A stretch of 64,000 nucleotides of DNA, from positions 25,298,591 through 25,362,590 of the forward strand of contig CM033393.1 of assembly GCA_019426215.1 (NCBI GenBank), written 5' to 3'. The stretch is from Buddleja alternifolia. Taxonomy: Eukaryota; Streptophyta; Magnoliopsida; Lamiales; Scrophulariaceae. A program made the translations under genes and the position numbers. Below the pieces are notes generated by a model. It did not search any database, had not been told where the DNA came from, and was given only the letters and a program-made list of their open reading frames with translations. Below are positions 22,488 through 35,899 of the stretch, one piece after another (within the stretch, counting starts at the first letter, position 1; each line of letters opens with the position of its first letter).

Positions 22488-24928
22488 ATGTGTGGATTAG
22501 TGATCTACTATATGTACGATGGTGAGTGGAAGGTAATAGAGGGAGACTGTAGACCTCCAGAATGGGAATTGTTGTCAAACAATGGTTATGAAATGCGGAG
22601 TTTTGCACTACCCGGAGTTGATGGAAAGTCAATGACACATTCTGAATTTTTACATTGCGTGTTTGAATCGGTTCCTTTTAAATGGAAGCATTATGAAATT
22701 ATATTGAGTTATATCCCATCCTCTTGTAACGTTCGCACCCCCGCATATATGCTGATTGATGATGACGTAAAGTGTTATTTTCTGGACTCATGTCCATTAT
22801 CGAAAAAAGGAAGCCTTCTGTATGTCGAGTTTCTTTTTTTAAAAATGTTGAGAAAGAGGAGAAGAAGGAGGAGGAGAAAATAAATTTTGAAAATGATAGA
22901 GTGGATGATTATAAATCTGCCCCCGGTCGGTCTGATGTTGTTTTAAATAAGCCCACGTCCCCGCCCATGTCGAAAGCCTCTACTCCCACTCCTTGTAAAC
23001 CCAATCCCCTTTGTACTCCTAGTAGTGTCAAAAATCTGAACTCAATTCTTGCTGTAACCACTCCTTTTAAGCCCACTCCCCTTTGTACTCCAATTGTTGA
23101 AAATGTGAACTCAAGTCTTGCTGCAACCACTCCATCTTCCTATAAAGTTCACTCTACTCCCATCCTCCGATCATATTTCGTCGATGATGCTATTCCTAAT
23201 GAGAGTCCTGAAAAATATTGCTTTGATGACGGTCTAGATCTTGTGCTTGGTTAGGAATTTGCTAGCAAGGAAGAACTAAAAGAATTGGTTTACAAATTTG
23301 CGACCAAGAATTGTTTCGATATTATTGTATCCAAGTCATGTAAAGATATCTTGGCATATAAGTGTAAAGTCCAAGATTGTCAGTGGAGAATTCGTGCGTC
23401 AATTACTGGAAAGTCAAAAGTTTTAACATCAAAATCTCATTATAGCACCCATACATGCACCTCTACATTGGTAAATAAGTCCACTTCAAACATGGTTGCT
23501 GGAGCTTTGAAAGATATGTTTGTATGTCAGTTAGATTCACCACCCCCTAGGGTGATAGAGGATATTATGAATAAGGGGGGCATTGGTGTTTCTTACTACA
23601 AAGCTAGGTGTGGTAGAAACATTGCGATAAATAGTAGCAGGGGTGGTCCAGAGGCTAGTTATGGGACTCTTCCTAAATATTTGTATATGTTGGAGAAGGT
23701 CAATCCAGGTACAGTAACTCATTTATGTAAAGATGCGAATATTGTTTTCCAGTCTTTGTTCTTTGCTTTGGGAGCCTGCATAGAAGGATTTGCAGCCATG
23801 AGGAAAGTGCTTGTTATTGACAGCACACATTTGAAGACCAAGGGTGTACTACTTGTTTGTACTACAGAAGACGACAATAAACATCAGTATCCACTTGTGT
23901 TTCCTGTGGTTAATAAAGAATGCGATGAAAGTTGGATTTAATTCTTGGACAGATTGCGGAATCTAATTCCGATCGTGGCGATTTGGTAATCATTTTTTAT
24001 AGACACACATTTATTAAAATTGTTGTTCATACAGTTTTCCCAAGGTCTTCACATGGCTACTATACGTATCATATAGCTCAAAATCTCAAGAACAATGTTT
24101 CTGCTGGTAGAGGCACTAAGCAAAAGGATAGCATTGTGGCGAAGTTTGTGGGTTTGCGCTGAAGCATATACTGTGCCCAAATTCAAAAAGTTGTTTACTG
24201 ACCTCCAACAAACGCAGCCTGAATCAAATCCTAGGTACCATCAATATCTTAAAGAAACACTTGCTGTGAAAGAGCATTGGGCGCGTTGTTACTCCAGAGG
24301 TTCACGATACAATATTATGACAACGAATGGAGTGGAGTCAATTAATGTCGTCCTGACTCATGTAAGATCATATCCAATAATTGTTCTATTGGATGAGATT
24401 GTGAAGTTAGTTAGTAAGTGGTTCAACAAGCACCGTAATGACGCGGTAGCGGAATCCTTTTCACAAAAACTCACTCCTGAAGTGGAGAGAACGATGCATG
24501 CAAGGAGGAAAGATTCAATTTTATTTAAAACACGCGTCTTAAATGAGTGTACAGGTGAATACCTTGTTGAGTGTGATGATAAAACATTCTCCATTGACTT
24601 GCAAGCGAAAAAGTATAGTTGCGGTGTTTTTGATATTGATCATGCCAGTGTGCGCACGCGGTTGCAGAATTTAATGGGGATGATGATGGCTTGCATGAAT
24701 TAGTCTCTAAATGTTATTGGAAAGATAATTGGGTATTAGCTTATTACAAACTATATCCCCCTCCCTAGTGACTCTGACTGGATCATCCCCGCTGAAATAG
24801 AGGCAATTATTGTTGAACCTCCTCTGTGCAAAGAAAAGCGTGGAGCGATTCGAAAAAATTGCTACCAATCTGTTGGGCGGAGAAGGAAAAGCCACAAAAG
24901 ACGTGTGAAAGATTCATCCACCTTCTAA
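22488..24928 (+). pseudogene. MuDR-type (MULE) transposase, degenerate
   Basis: Starts MCGLVIYYMYDGEW. The N-terminal region runs to YMLIDDD (about 22760). A frame change in an A-run near 22806 leads to a Lys/Glu stretch and Pro/Thr/Ser repeats (PNPLCTPS, PTPLCTPI). The zinc-binding DNA-binding region follows an in-frame TAG (23252): CKVQDCQWRIRA and HYSTHTC. The DDE domain has VLVIDSTHLK (Asp codon 23819-23821), a degenerate second motif IIFYRHTFIKI in which the expected Asp of SDRH is Tyr (23998-24000), then HTVFPRSSHGYYTYHIAQNL and NGVESIN (Glu 24335-24337). A SWIM-like CGVF...H is incomplete. Last segment, about 24758-24928: WIIPAEIEAIIVEPP and a basic tail. With stops at 23252 and 23939 and at least three frameshifts, it is not functional. 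Confidence 0.88.
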
Positions 24929-25068
24929 ACAATTGTTTTATTTGTGGTTATAAAATATAAACAATAGTTTGTCTCATATGTTTTAATTATCTTTCAATGT
25001 TTGGTCCATGTGTTACTTTGAACATTATTTTTCTTTTGCAGGAACAATATTTTTCAACCAGTCATCAA

Positions 25069-25196
25069 GAACAGTCATTCGGGCTGTTTGCTTAACACTC
25101 ATTATACTACTATCACTCGTAATACTACTATTGTGCCTCCCAGCCCGAGTGATAGTAGTATAACGAGTGTTAGGCAATGAGCCCGAGTGACTGTTC
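25069..25196. repeat. Hairpin: 51-bp inverted repeat homologous to the DUF1985 gene
   Basis: Arms 25069-25119 and 25146-25196 are complementary at 46 of 51 positions, around a 26-nt loop. The right arm plus loop, read on the minus strand from 25185 to 25133, lines up with plus-strand 30927-30982 inside the DUF1985 exon (shared TGCCTAACACTCG, CTACTATCA, TGGGAGGCAC). It is thus an inverted duplication of a related gene fragment. It lies 140 bases after the transposase stop codon, where the transposase 3' UTR would be. Confidence 0.85.
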
Positions 25197-25745
25197 AGGA
25201 TGATAGGTCAAAGCTTTTCTAATTGAAACCGTGACGAGTTTGGACATTCTCTACGAGGATGTTATTGTAATTTGTGTTGGAGGTAATTCACAATTTCTTA
25301 ATTCATCATTTATTGTGCTATAAATAATAGGAGAAGATGAGTCTTTATTGTGCTGAAATAGGAGTTACACATATTGTATACAGGGATACTTAGATGATAG
25401 AAAAGGAGATTGTTTTGTGATTTTGATATTTTCAATATATGGATTATATCTTGTGTTGGAGGTATTTTTAATGAATTGATACTCAAACGAAAAGATGTAT
25501 TTATTTATTTATTGTGTGTAAATAATAGTAGAAGATGTGTCTTTATTGTGGCTGAAAAGGGAGTTACACAGGCTGGATTCATACGGATTCATAGGATTGA
25601 GGAAGGAAAGATTAAAAAAAAAAAAAAAAATTGGCCAAAACCGGGTAGGCGTTCGGGTCAGATTTTGTGTTTCTGGTTGTTCGATCCTCGGTTTCATGAC
25701 TTCATCCTTGTTCAATTAAATTGTTTCTGTCGTATTTTTCGACAG

Positions 25746-26345
<600 letters not shown>

Positions 26346-26569
26346 ACGTTGATGATGGCTGTTTTTTTTTTCCCTAAACAATTATGGGTTTTAGTGTGTT
26401 TGTTTATGATGCACAACGATTTTCTTTTTTTTGGTTTTGTAATGTTGCCAGATATTTTTTTTGTTATTATATTAATATGTGTTGCGCATGATATTTTTAA
26501 TTATTTTAATGATTTTATGAATACTAACATATATTTTTTTTTAATTTGTGAACATTGACATACTGAATC

Positions 26570-27800
26570 CCTGAAAAGGGTGGAGTAACTATTCTATATA
26601 TTGTCGTGTCTTTCTGGATATTTGGATGCAGATATACTGGGATAAGAGATAACAGGATACTGGGATGCAAAGATACTGGGATGCGAATTTATGAGGAAGA
26701 TCAAGAGAAGCACATATCAATTGTAGATGTTATGGGGTTTTTGTTTTATTTGTGAACAAAAGATTATTGTATATGATTTTTGTTCGGTTTTACCATTTTT
26801 TTAAATATATACACAATTCTTTTTAAATACTCAATACTGGATCCCTGTATCGCAGCATTCATTCAAAATTATGTTTGATATTAAAGAATAAAAATAAAAA
26901 ATAACTTTAAAAACATAAAGTGCAAACATTAATTTAATATAGAACAAAAGAATGTTGGATATGATTTTTGAGGGTTGAAAAAAATATTTTTTAAGGGTTT
27001 GGAATGGAATTGGGACATTTTGAATTACAATAAAAAATTATAACAAATCATACAATCAAAAAAAAAAAAAGGTTTGAATACTGGATACTTAAAGGTCCTG
27101 TTACCAGTATTCAATATTCGATAAAATACTGGCTACTAAAAGATCATGTTACCAGTATTTAATAATTCGATAGAATACTGGATACTTAAAGGTCCTGTCA
27201 CCTGTATTCAATAATTCGATAGTATACTGGATTCAGGGATAGCCAGTATGCCAGGACGGACTGCCAGTATGTATTTTTAATTCGTCTAACCCTCAAATAA
27301 AACCCGGATACAGGGGTGACCCTGTGTCTGTGTATTTACATAAATTGGGAAGAAATGTATAACCCTCATACGAAACCAGATACTGGGGAGACCCTGTATC
27401 CGAATATTCTATAACTTTTGAAACTCTCACACGGAACAGATACTGGGGATCCTGTATTCGAGTATTAACACTGCAATTTTTTTTAATTTTTTTTAGATTT
27501 ACGAAATAGAATTTTCTCGTTTTTCCACGTCAATGTATTCACGCTACATTTTCAATTTGCTTTGTTTTAGTTTTACGAGATGGAATTGGGAACAGGATAC
27601 GAGGGTCACCCTGTGTCTGTGTATTTACATAAATTGGGAAGAAAGGTATAACCCTAATATGAAACCGGATACTGGGGAATCCTGTATCCGAATATTCGAT
27701 AACTTTTGAAACCCTCATACGGAACAGGATACTAGTGGATCCGGTAACCCAGAATTACAAATGAAACAGGATACTGGGGATCCTGTATTCGAGTATTGTT
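26570..27800. repeat. ATACTGG/CCAGTAT repeat field between the convergent MULE genes
   Basis: Dozens of copies of GATACTGGG and its complement. Examples are palindromic units (GAATACTGG...CCAGTATTC around 27090-27230) and a duplicated block of roughly 285 bp (27300-27480 and 27590-27800) sharing CCCTGTGTCTGTGTATTTAC and AACAGGATACTGGGGATCCT. Related CCAGTAT motifs recur in the introns of the Ulp1 gene at about 30110 and 31550. No genes. Confidence 0.85.
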
Positions 27801-28179
27801 TATGCAATTTTTTTAATTTTTTTTTTTGGTTTATGAAATATTGTTTTCTCATTTTGCCAGTATTAACGCTACATTTTCAATTTGTTTTAGGTTTACGAAA
27901 TGGAATTGTGGTTTTTTTTTTGGGTAAAGGTAAAGGTTTGTCTTGCATTAACATTTGTTACTCAATTTCCTCTAAAATAATGAAAATACAAGTGGTTAGG
28001 AAAATACAAAATTGGTGAAGATACAAGAGGTAAGAGTTGACAATTATTTATTACTCAAAAATCATCCTGGGCACAATTACATTACATGTTACATATCGCT
28101 AACATTTCAAATTTTTTCAAAAATACAATCAATACTACAAGCAGATTCAGCCTTTTCTCTACCAACAATCATACAACAT

Positions 28180-31100
28180 GCATATTCAGAATTTCCAAGA
28201 TAATCTTCTGCCTAAAGTATGGCATTTTCTCCTGTTTAAAATCTTTTGCACGTCTAACGTGTCCTCTGCTACAATAAAAGTCGATGGATTTAAGCATGAA
28301 CACACCACAGTCATGAGTATTTTCCTGCTTTGGATTGCCACTGATGAGTTAGTGCATCCAATCAGACAAATCAATATCTTTCTCATCAAAGGTTTTAGCG
28401 TACAATTTGAGGTACTCATCCAATTCACCAAAAACTTGAACATGAACCCCATCAGAACCATAACCAAGGGAATCAACATACTCCATTTTTTTGTCATTCG
28501 GGCTGATGATAGAAAAAGTCCAATGGTCCTCATTGTGGATAGGGAAAAAGATTTTATCACACTCAAGCAGAGAATAATACAGTCGACAATTTCTAGAATT
28601 AGTCCATTTTCTCGCCGATTTAAAAACACTAGCTCTCAATAGAGGGAAAAAGAAACAACTAAAATAATGGCATTTCAGATATTTTGTTGCCTCCCTCAAC
28701 TCTCTTTCTTTCATTAACACGAGGTAAACATTAATCACTAAATCATTAAGCCATCCGGTAGGCTTCAAACATTGAAATTCTCCAGTAGAAATACTAAGAC
28801 CAGATGAGTGATGCTTTACCAGGGGTTTTTCTACTTTGGATTTGCTGAGAGAACGGAACAAGTGTTTAGAAATCAGTTGCTTCTCAGCTGTGGTGAGAAA
28901 CAAAAAAATAATAATTGGAATCATCGTCATCCTTCTCCATCTTCACTTTCTTCGGCACAATTTCCTCAGTCTTTTCATCAGGCACCTTCCTTTTATTATC
29001 CACATCATCTTCCTTTTCGATCTTCACTTCTTTAAACACAACTTTCTCATCAGAAAAGGTGATACCTTCAGCTACATTACTCTCCAAATCATTGCCCAAT
29101 TTCCCCTGCCCATCTTCGTTTAAAAAATCATCATTTATCAATTGGCTTTAGAGGGGGTCTATAACTATCTTTGTTGCCTGAAATAATAAAACAATATGCA
29201 TCTAAAGCAAAAATAAATATATCAACAAAAAAATAACAATTCATAACATACAAATTCATTATCTTACTTTCCTCTTAGTTGCATAAAACTTAGTGTATGG
29301 GGATTGCAAATTATGGGATATTTTTCGCTCCCTCCTTGGATACTCCTTAATGTCCGTCTTTGGACACTTATCGTCAACATCGAGAGGCACCTCTACCATG
29401 TCCTCGTCTTTATTCAACTCCATAAGAGCTACCGCAACATCGCCATCTGCAACATCGCCTTCATCTGTACGCACACCAACATCATCATGATCCCTAACTG
29501 GTTCACTGGCCGGTGAAGCATGAAATGGTTGTAAATCAGCGGCAAAATTATCCCTCTTAAATCTCTCCAATTTTTCTAACCTACTTTCTACACAGGATAA
29601 CCTTGCATTTACATTTGAATCCATCAAATGACAAGCATTTTCAACTGCAGATATTTTTTCCAATATTTCACCGAGTACTCTAAGAACCTCATTGTTAGGT
29701 TCTGATGAATTACTAGGGGGCACTTTCCTTTTGTGGGATGGACGAAAAAGTATGAACGCTCTCGGGCAGAATGGCTGGTGAGACGCATGGTTCGATTTGC
29801 GGAGGAGGAACACTAATGTCTCCTATTTCATATCCAAGAAAAGAACGTTTAACATTCACATCTTCTAGGTACAGATCGTCAAATATAATACGACCGCCCT
29901 TCTCAAGTATAGCAGTCCAACATTTGGTAGTTGGATCCTTCCGTAGGAGTTGGGGACATTATAAGCAGCAAACTTAAACATGTGTGTTGAAGACATTTCC
30001 TCCACAGTTGGCTGCATTATGCTTAAAATATCCTAGAAAGCAAATAATATATACTAAATTAGAGGGAGAAAATCAATTATGCATATTACCAGTTTGCTCC
30101 TTACTGGAATACATACTGAAGCCAGTATCCAAGTATTCTATAAATCAGTGTAATACGAAACTGCGTGCATTTTTAGATGATGGGGAGTTCCATCTACATT
30201 AAGGATTTTTTATAAGTATTCTACAAGGACGGATTTGACAACAAAAAAGACAACTTTTATAAATTTGAGTCACTAATACTGTAATACAAAAGCTAGTATT
30301 CAGTGATAAACATCAGTGAAATACAATAATTATAACAGAAAAATAATTTTTTCAAAACATAAAATTCATTTCACAGGGTTCACATTGCAAAACAGTTAAA
30401 TACCAACCTTCGTGTCTACGACCAATCTCAGCACCTCCTCAAAATTGGGATATTGTTTCTTGTGTTTCAGTTTGGTAGACCACTTGCAAATTTTAGGCAA
30501 AATGGAATTCACATTCTCCCTCAAATAACCAATATTAGGAGAGAGTGCGGGGATGCACTCAAAAGGAAGAAGCTAACAAAATGAACAAAAGTAATCGTCA
30601 AATTATATATTTCCAAATATAAAAAAGACCATTTACAAGAAAGCAACGTAGCATTACAGAAAAGTATTTCATTACCACCAGATAAATAATGAATCTAAAA
30701 CATTTTCACTGTGGGCTTTGAGCTAGCTTTTTCTGTGGCATGTCCAAACTTGTCACGGATTCAATCAAAAAAGAATAAGACCGCCGACCCCAGGGATAGG
30801 TTATTGCAAACTCTAGATCCTCAACAATATGAATCAGTTTGGAATCTATCTTTACATTATCATTACCCAAAAAAAAATACTGAGCACAACAAAGCAAGCT
30901 TTAACTTTTCGTCTTCAATGTTCCTTCGGGCTCCATGCCTAACACTCGCTAGAATGCTACTATCATTATCATTGGGAGGCACACCTTCGTCAGGGATAGG
31001 GATCACAAACTGTGCAAGTGCTTTTTTGCTACCTCCAACTATGATTTTCTTTCCAACATGTCTTGTACTAAAATTATGAGCTGGCAAAGGGATGGTTGCT

Positions 31101-31932
31101 TCAGGATACTCATCACAGTTCAAGCCAGTCAAAATGGCATGCTCCATCATAGAGTATCTAATAGGGATGCCATTCAACACACAACAAACCTCGGATTTGT
31201 TTTCAGACTTCACTTTGGGGCTTAGCAGCATCCACAAAGGAGTTAAAATCATCTCCATGTTAGGAGTTGTGTCGAAAAAAGGCCCAAACTGAGAATCCCT
31301 CAAACAAGTCATCCCATTCGAATGGTCACTCAAACAAGTCTCAATAAATTTGAATTCTTCTGTCATTTGTAGTACGTAGAAATTTCCCCTTGAAATTACA
31401 ATTTCTAAGAGACAAACAAAGAGTGTGGACCTGACACAAAAATAATACAACGTTATTCAAAACTGTTGAACTTGTTGTCATACTTTAATGTAATGTAAGG
31501 TTCTAAAAATAGCTTCTTCTAAAATTACCTAAATTCATCCGTCAGAATGAAGCCAGTATACTTAAAAAGAATTAATAAAGGGATTACAATTTGTGAAATA
31601 TATATTAGTTGTCATTTAATAAATAAGATGCTGGATCACATGAAGCCAATGTTGAAATACTAATTCACATGAAGCCACTATACTTAAAATCACTATTTAT
31701 GCACAAAAACAGGAAAACTTTCATTTTTATAAACTAGTTAATATAAGACTATCTAATCAAATTTCGACTATGTAGTTCACATTTCTATTATTTTATCAAA
31801 CAACACAAAATATAAATACTTATAAATATTAGGGTTTATTCACAGAATTTTACTTACAGGGGGAGTCGATGAAGATGATGACTCGGACTCATGAGGGACC
31901 ATTCCAAAATCTAGACGACGGGGAGGAGCCAT
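28180..31932 (-). pseudogene. DUF1985/Ulp1-like (C48) gene of the MULE, multi-exon, degenerate
   Basis: Exon 1 starts MAPPRRLDFGMVPHESES at 31932 and ends at a GTAAGT donor (about 31862). Exon 2 begins after TTTTTGTGTCAG (31430) and carries the DUF1985 region: DSQFGPFFDTTPNM, YSMMEHAILTGLNCDEYPEA. After a frameshift in a T/A run at about 30870 comes YFFLGNDNVKIDSKL then YPWGRRSYSFLIES. Exon 3 (about 30574-30410) includes ILPKICKWSTKL. Exon 4 (30030-29259) has a coiled-coil-like stretch and acidic repeats. The protease core (28930-28185) has CLKPTGWLNDLVINVYL, EDHWTFSIIS with EYVDSLG (His, Asp), and QENTHDCGVFML (Gln, Cys) after an in-frame stop near 28347. Plant DUF1985-Ulp1 proteins are typical passengers of MULEs; their own role is not settled. 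Gene order is convergent with the transposase. Confidence 0.85.
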
Positions 31933-32424
31933 TCACTGCAATGTCTGATTAAAACAAAAAAATTAAAAAAAAATAAGCAAAAATCGTAAAGTGCGAAATA
32001 TGCTTCAAAACTAGAAATCACCTTTGGAAAATTGACGAGTAAGGCTGGGCGAAACAAAATCAAACTAAATCGATGTGATTTACTCCTGTTCTTTAGCTCT
32101 TCTCACTCCTTTTCTTCCCTTTGTGCAGTTCACTCTTCTCTCTCGATAATGGCGCGTTAAGTTGGAAGTTCCTCCACTTCTAAGTTTTATAAAAGGAAGA
32201 ATGAAATAGTAATTACAAGCATTTATTTATTTTTAAATAAAAAAACAACGAAGTAGCGTTTCTCTTGAGAAAAAACGCGCTTCTTTAAGAGGGGTTATTT
32301 ACGTCTTTTAACCAAATATTAACAGGGCTATTTCGATCTTTTCACCCTACAAAACATAACCATCCTTTTAACTTCACATATGTGCAAATCGGTCCCTTTT
32401 ACCAAACAACCCGTTGTCTAGGGG

Positions 32425-35039
32425 TCATTGAATTTTTCCAATGTGGTGGAAAAATAAGCTATATATATATATATATATATAATTCTTTTTTCTTCTTTCG
32501 TTTCAAAGTTCAAAGTTAATTGTATGATTTGCACTGAAGAAATATAGGTGGAAAGGTTAAAAAGGTTGGCAACTTATTAGCGCCATCGTCTATCCTTGAA
32601 CTTAATTTTCCCCTTTATTACACGTCGATAAGTACTTTTTTGGTTATCTTATTCACTTTTCACATTTTATGTTGTAGTAATTGTTGATTTATACCATCAC
32701 ATATACGTAACTTACTCCAAAGTTTTCAGATTTATACATAACAAGGGCGTCTATTTAAAACATAGATTTGTTATTGTACAAAAAATATATGTTACTAATC
32801 AAGTACAAAACAACTAAAAGGAAAAAATAAAAAATATATAATGATAAGAGATGCCAAGTTATAGTATTAAAAGCATCATTATTTATATAAGTGACAAAAG
32901 ATTTTGTTTGCCCGAATAATAGTTTTATCAAGTTTAATGGTAACAAAAAATTATGTAAAAGGATGCAATTATTGAAAATTAATAACTACTGTACAGACAA
33001 CAAAAAATGTTATAATGATTTTTTTGATTATTTTTCATGTTGTCGCTATTAAATTTTACAAGTCATCAACGATATTTTAGGCATAACTCTTGTCGCTATT
33101 AAATTTGTAAATCATTATTATCGTACCAAAACAAATATTATTGTATGTACCAGTCATGACAAGTTCGATGTTATCAATCAATTTTTTGCAAACTAATTAT
33201 TTTTCATTGAGGTGAATTTGATTGTTTGCAATGTATTATTCATGTGAGAATATATGAGTTGAGACTGTTTACTCACTAAAATCCTTATCAAATTTTCTCA
33301 TATTTTTCAAACAATTTTATAATGTACAACCGTCCAATCTGAATGACTTCTTTACTGTTTCTTTGGGAATCTGGTGAACTTTTTATCATTATAATTCATC
33401 TTTTTCTAGATTACTTCCCATCTCTATTGGTGTTTTATTATACCATTTTGTTCATTCATAATTAATTAACTGTGTTTAGGGTATAAAGTGTTTATTATAA
33501 TAGGTGAAGAGAGATTTACCCTAAAATTTTTAAAATAAAAATAAAAAATGGTCCCAAGCGGATCTGTGATCTTTTGTTTATTCATTAGACATATCTAGAA
33601 GTGATTAGTTACAATTTACATGTTTGTCTGATTGATATTGTCTAATCAAGTAGATACATCGGATTCATATTAAATATTATGGTTTAATTTATAGTACAAA
33701 AGTTTCATTTATAGTAATATTTTTATTAGATCTTCTAATATTCTGTGCAAATATAAACTATTATTTGAAGCCTTATAATGTTAAGAAGGGTTGTTTTCAT
33801 GAATCTGTTTATCTCACAAAAAGTCACATGAAAAGTACATTCCTAGTACATGTAGAATGTAGATATTATCTAAAAAAAAAGAATGTAGATATTATTGATA
33901 TATCTTTCTTTTTTGGCTAAGTGATATTAAAGATATATCAATCACTACAACTTGCTGTATATGGCTGCCAAAAAGTAAAAAGTGGTATTATGCATTTCTT
34001 TATCTTCTTATTTGATGATCGAAGTTTGATTGATTGTTATCTTCTAATTAATGTAGAGTTACTATTTAAGATTACAAGATTAATTAAGATTTGCTTTATT
34101 ATTGTTTTTGAATATATATAGTACCAATATGGAGTTTGGGCCCTATCTCTTTGTGAATTGTGCAGGTTGGATTACACTAGTTAACAATTACACGCATGAA
34201 ATGATAAATGTTGTAATAGTATACTTAATAATAAGGCTGCTGATAACACCAGAGCTATTCTCCTAATGTCAGAGCATTTTGAGTAATTGTACAATATTAG
34301 CCCCTGGTCAATATCTTCTTCTCTTCTTATCCCCGTCAAATACTGGCTCCATTTCAGCCGCAAACACCACAGATTTCCTTCTTGTTTTTTGTGTATTGAA
34401 ACTTCAAAAAAATATATATACATAGATTTATTATTTAACATTAAAACCAAATATCGTTCTTCTTCTTCTTCAGATTAGCAATCAAATCCCATGATCAATA
34501 ACCTATCGGGCACCAGATCTTTTTTCCTGGGTACAGAATTGCATAGGCTTTGCAAATTAAGGCCTGCTATGTTTGACTTTCTTTTTCTTTCATTTTTTGC
34601 GGCTAAATAGGTGAAAAATGTCCAAATTATCCCTAAATAGTAACACCTTTATTAGTCTCTTTATACGGTTACACTTTTAAAGATTTTCAAACCAAGTCCC
34701 TTATTCTTAAGAATAGCACCTTTTGTCCTTTAATATTTACATTTGGTTTATTTAGTCCAGAATATATGAAAAATGTCATTAATTAAAGTAATTACATAAA
34801 TTAAAAGTTATTAACAAATTAATTACAAAAATTAAATAGGATTACTGTTCACTTTTTAGATAATGAATTAAAATTCATATTTTATCATTCTCAAGTAAGA
34901 GGGTTGTTTCGAGAATCCGATTGCTTCATCAACGAAAACTTATGTTGGAAAGAAATGAAGTACCTGTCTTACTCTTTTGAAATTTAAAATATAAACTTAA
35001 TTCATTTTAAAATTTTAAACTCAGTAACCTTGCTTTGAT
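32425..35039. other. AT-rich region without identified genes
   Basis: About 2.6 kb of AT-rich sequence with a (TA)n run at about 32460-32482 and a short direct repeat TTGTCGCTATTAAATTT (about 33041 and 33091). Small ORFs on both strands (for example 34181-34450 minus, 33921-34121 plus) show no motif I recognise. It could be the host sequence into which the MULE and the pararetrovirus inserted. Confidence 0.45.
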
Positions 35040-35115
35040 AAATAACTCGAGAAAACTTTTCTGATATGGAAGATCAGATTAAACTGCGCCCACAGAGCAT
35101 ACTCAGAATACTCAA

Positions 35116-35127
35116 GCTCTGATACCA
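35116..35127 (-). other. Pararetrovirus primer-binding site for tRNA-Met
   Basis: Minus strand TGGTATCAGAGC, complementary to the 3' end of plant initiator tRNA-Met. In caulimovirids this marks position 1 of the genome, where minus-strand DNA synthesis starts. Sequence continues a further ~75 bases past it, so the insertion includes part of the start of a second genome unit. Confidence 0.8.
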
Positions 35128-35582
35128 GATTGCTTGCACACTTGGTGGAATTATCCCGCACATTTTGTTTCCCAATCGGTAACCCCGAGAAGGTAAACAA
35201 AATCTTCCCAAAGCAATATCAGATATTATTGAAAACAATAATTTGTACAACAGAAACATATGTTTGGGACGATAAAAGAGTAGAATATTACTACTGTTCA
35301 TCATCATTTTTAGCATTTTTAATATTTTTGTGTTTTTGGTTTTTCAATGTTTTTGTGTTTTTTAAACATGAGAGAATTATAACATTTTTTAAATAGAAGG
35401 GGAATCCCGCCCCTAGGGGTAAACTACTTGCTATGCATATTAGTAAAGCATAAAAACTTACAATAGATTTTTGCACACAAAGTAGATATTTCATTACAAT
35501 AAATGAGGAGAGATTCTCTAGCAACCAAGAAGTGTGGATTGGAGAATGTTAAGGGGCAACATTTTACAATGAGAGGAGAGGT

Positions 35583-35593
35583 CCTTTTATAGG
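35583..35593 (-). promoter_or_regulatory. Predicted pararetrovirus promoter TATA box
   Basis: Minus strand CCTATAAAAGG, about 460 bases upstream of the primer site and downstream of the last ORF, the expected position of the pregenomic RNA promoter. Short minus-strand ORFs between it and the primer site would be leader ORFs. Inferred from position and motif only. Confidence 0.55.
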
Positions 35594-35899
35594 CCTCAGA
35601 TCTGAAAAATATTACAACAAAATGAAGAAAACTTTGGCATCCACAGCTGCCATTATTACACACAGTACAAATAGTGATTAAACAGTAAAAAGGTACATAG
35701 GTGGCATAACGTGAACAATAAATATGTACAAGAAACATGCATAATTTAAGCTAGTGGTCTGAGTTTTGCTGTAGCTTTTCGTTTGTTTGCTGAATTATTG
35801 ACCCTTTACTGTTGCTCCATACCTTGAAATTTTGCTGCTTTTAATACTGCTTCAAATTATTGTCCTTGCTGATGCAATTAGGTCTTTGTCCGGGAGATG

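Noticed and set aside
32460..32482. Transposon terminus at the TA run
   Set aside because: Simple (TA)n repeat; the MULE border is better placed at 32412 by the 9-bp TSD.
34181..34450. Small host gene on the minus strand
   Set aside because: 89 residues without recognisable motif, no splice or codon-use support; left as unassigned AT-rich sequence.
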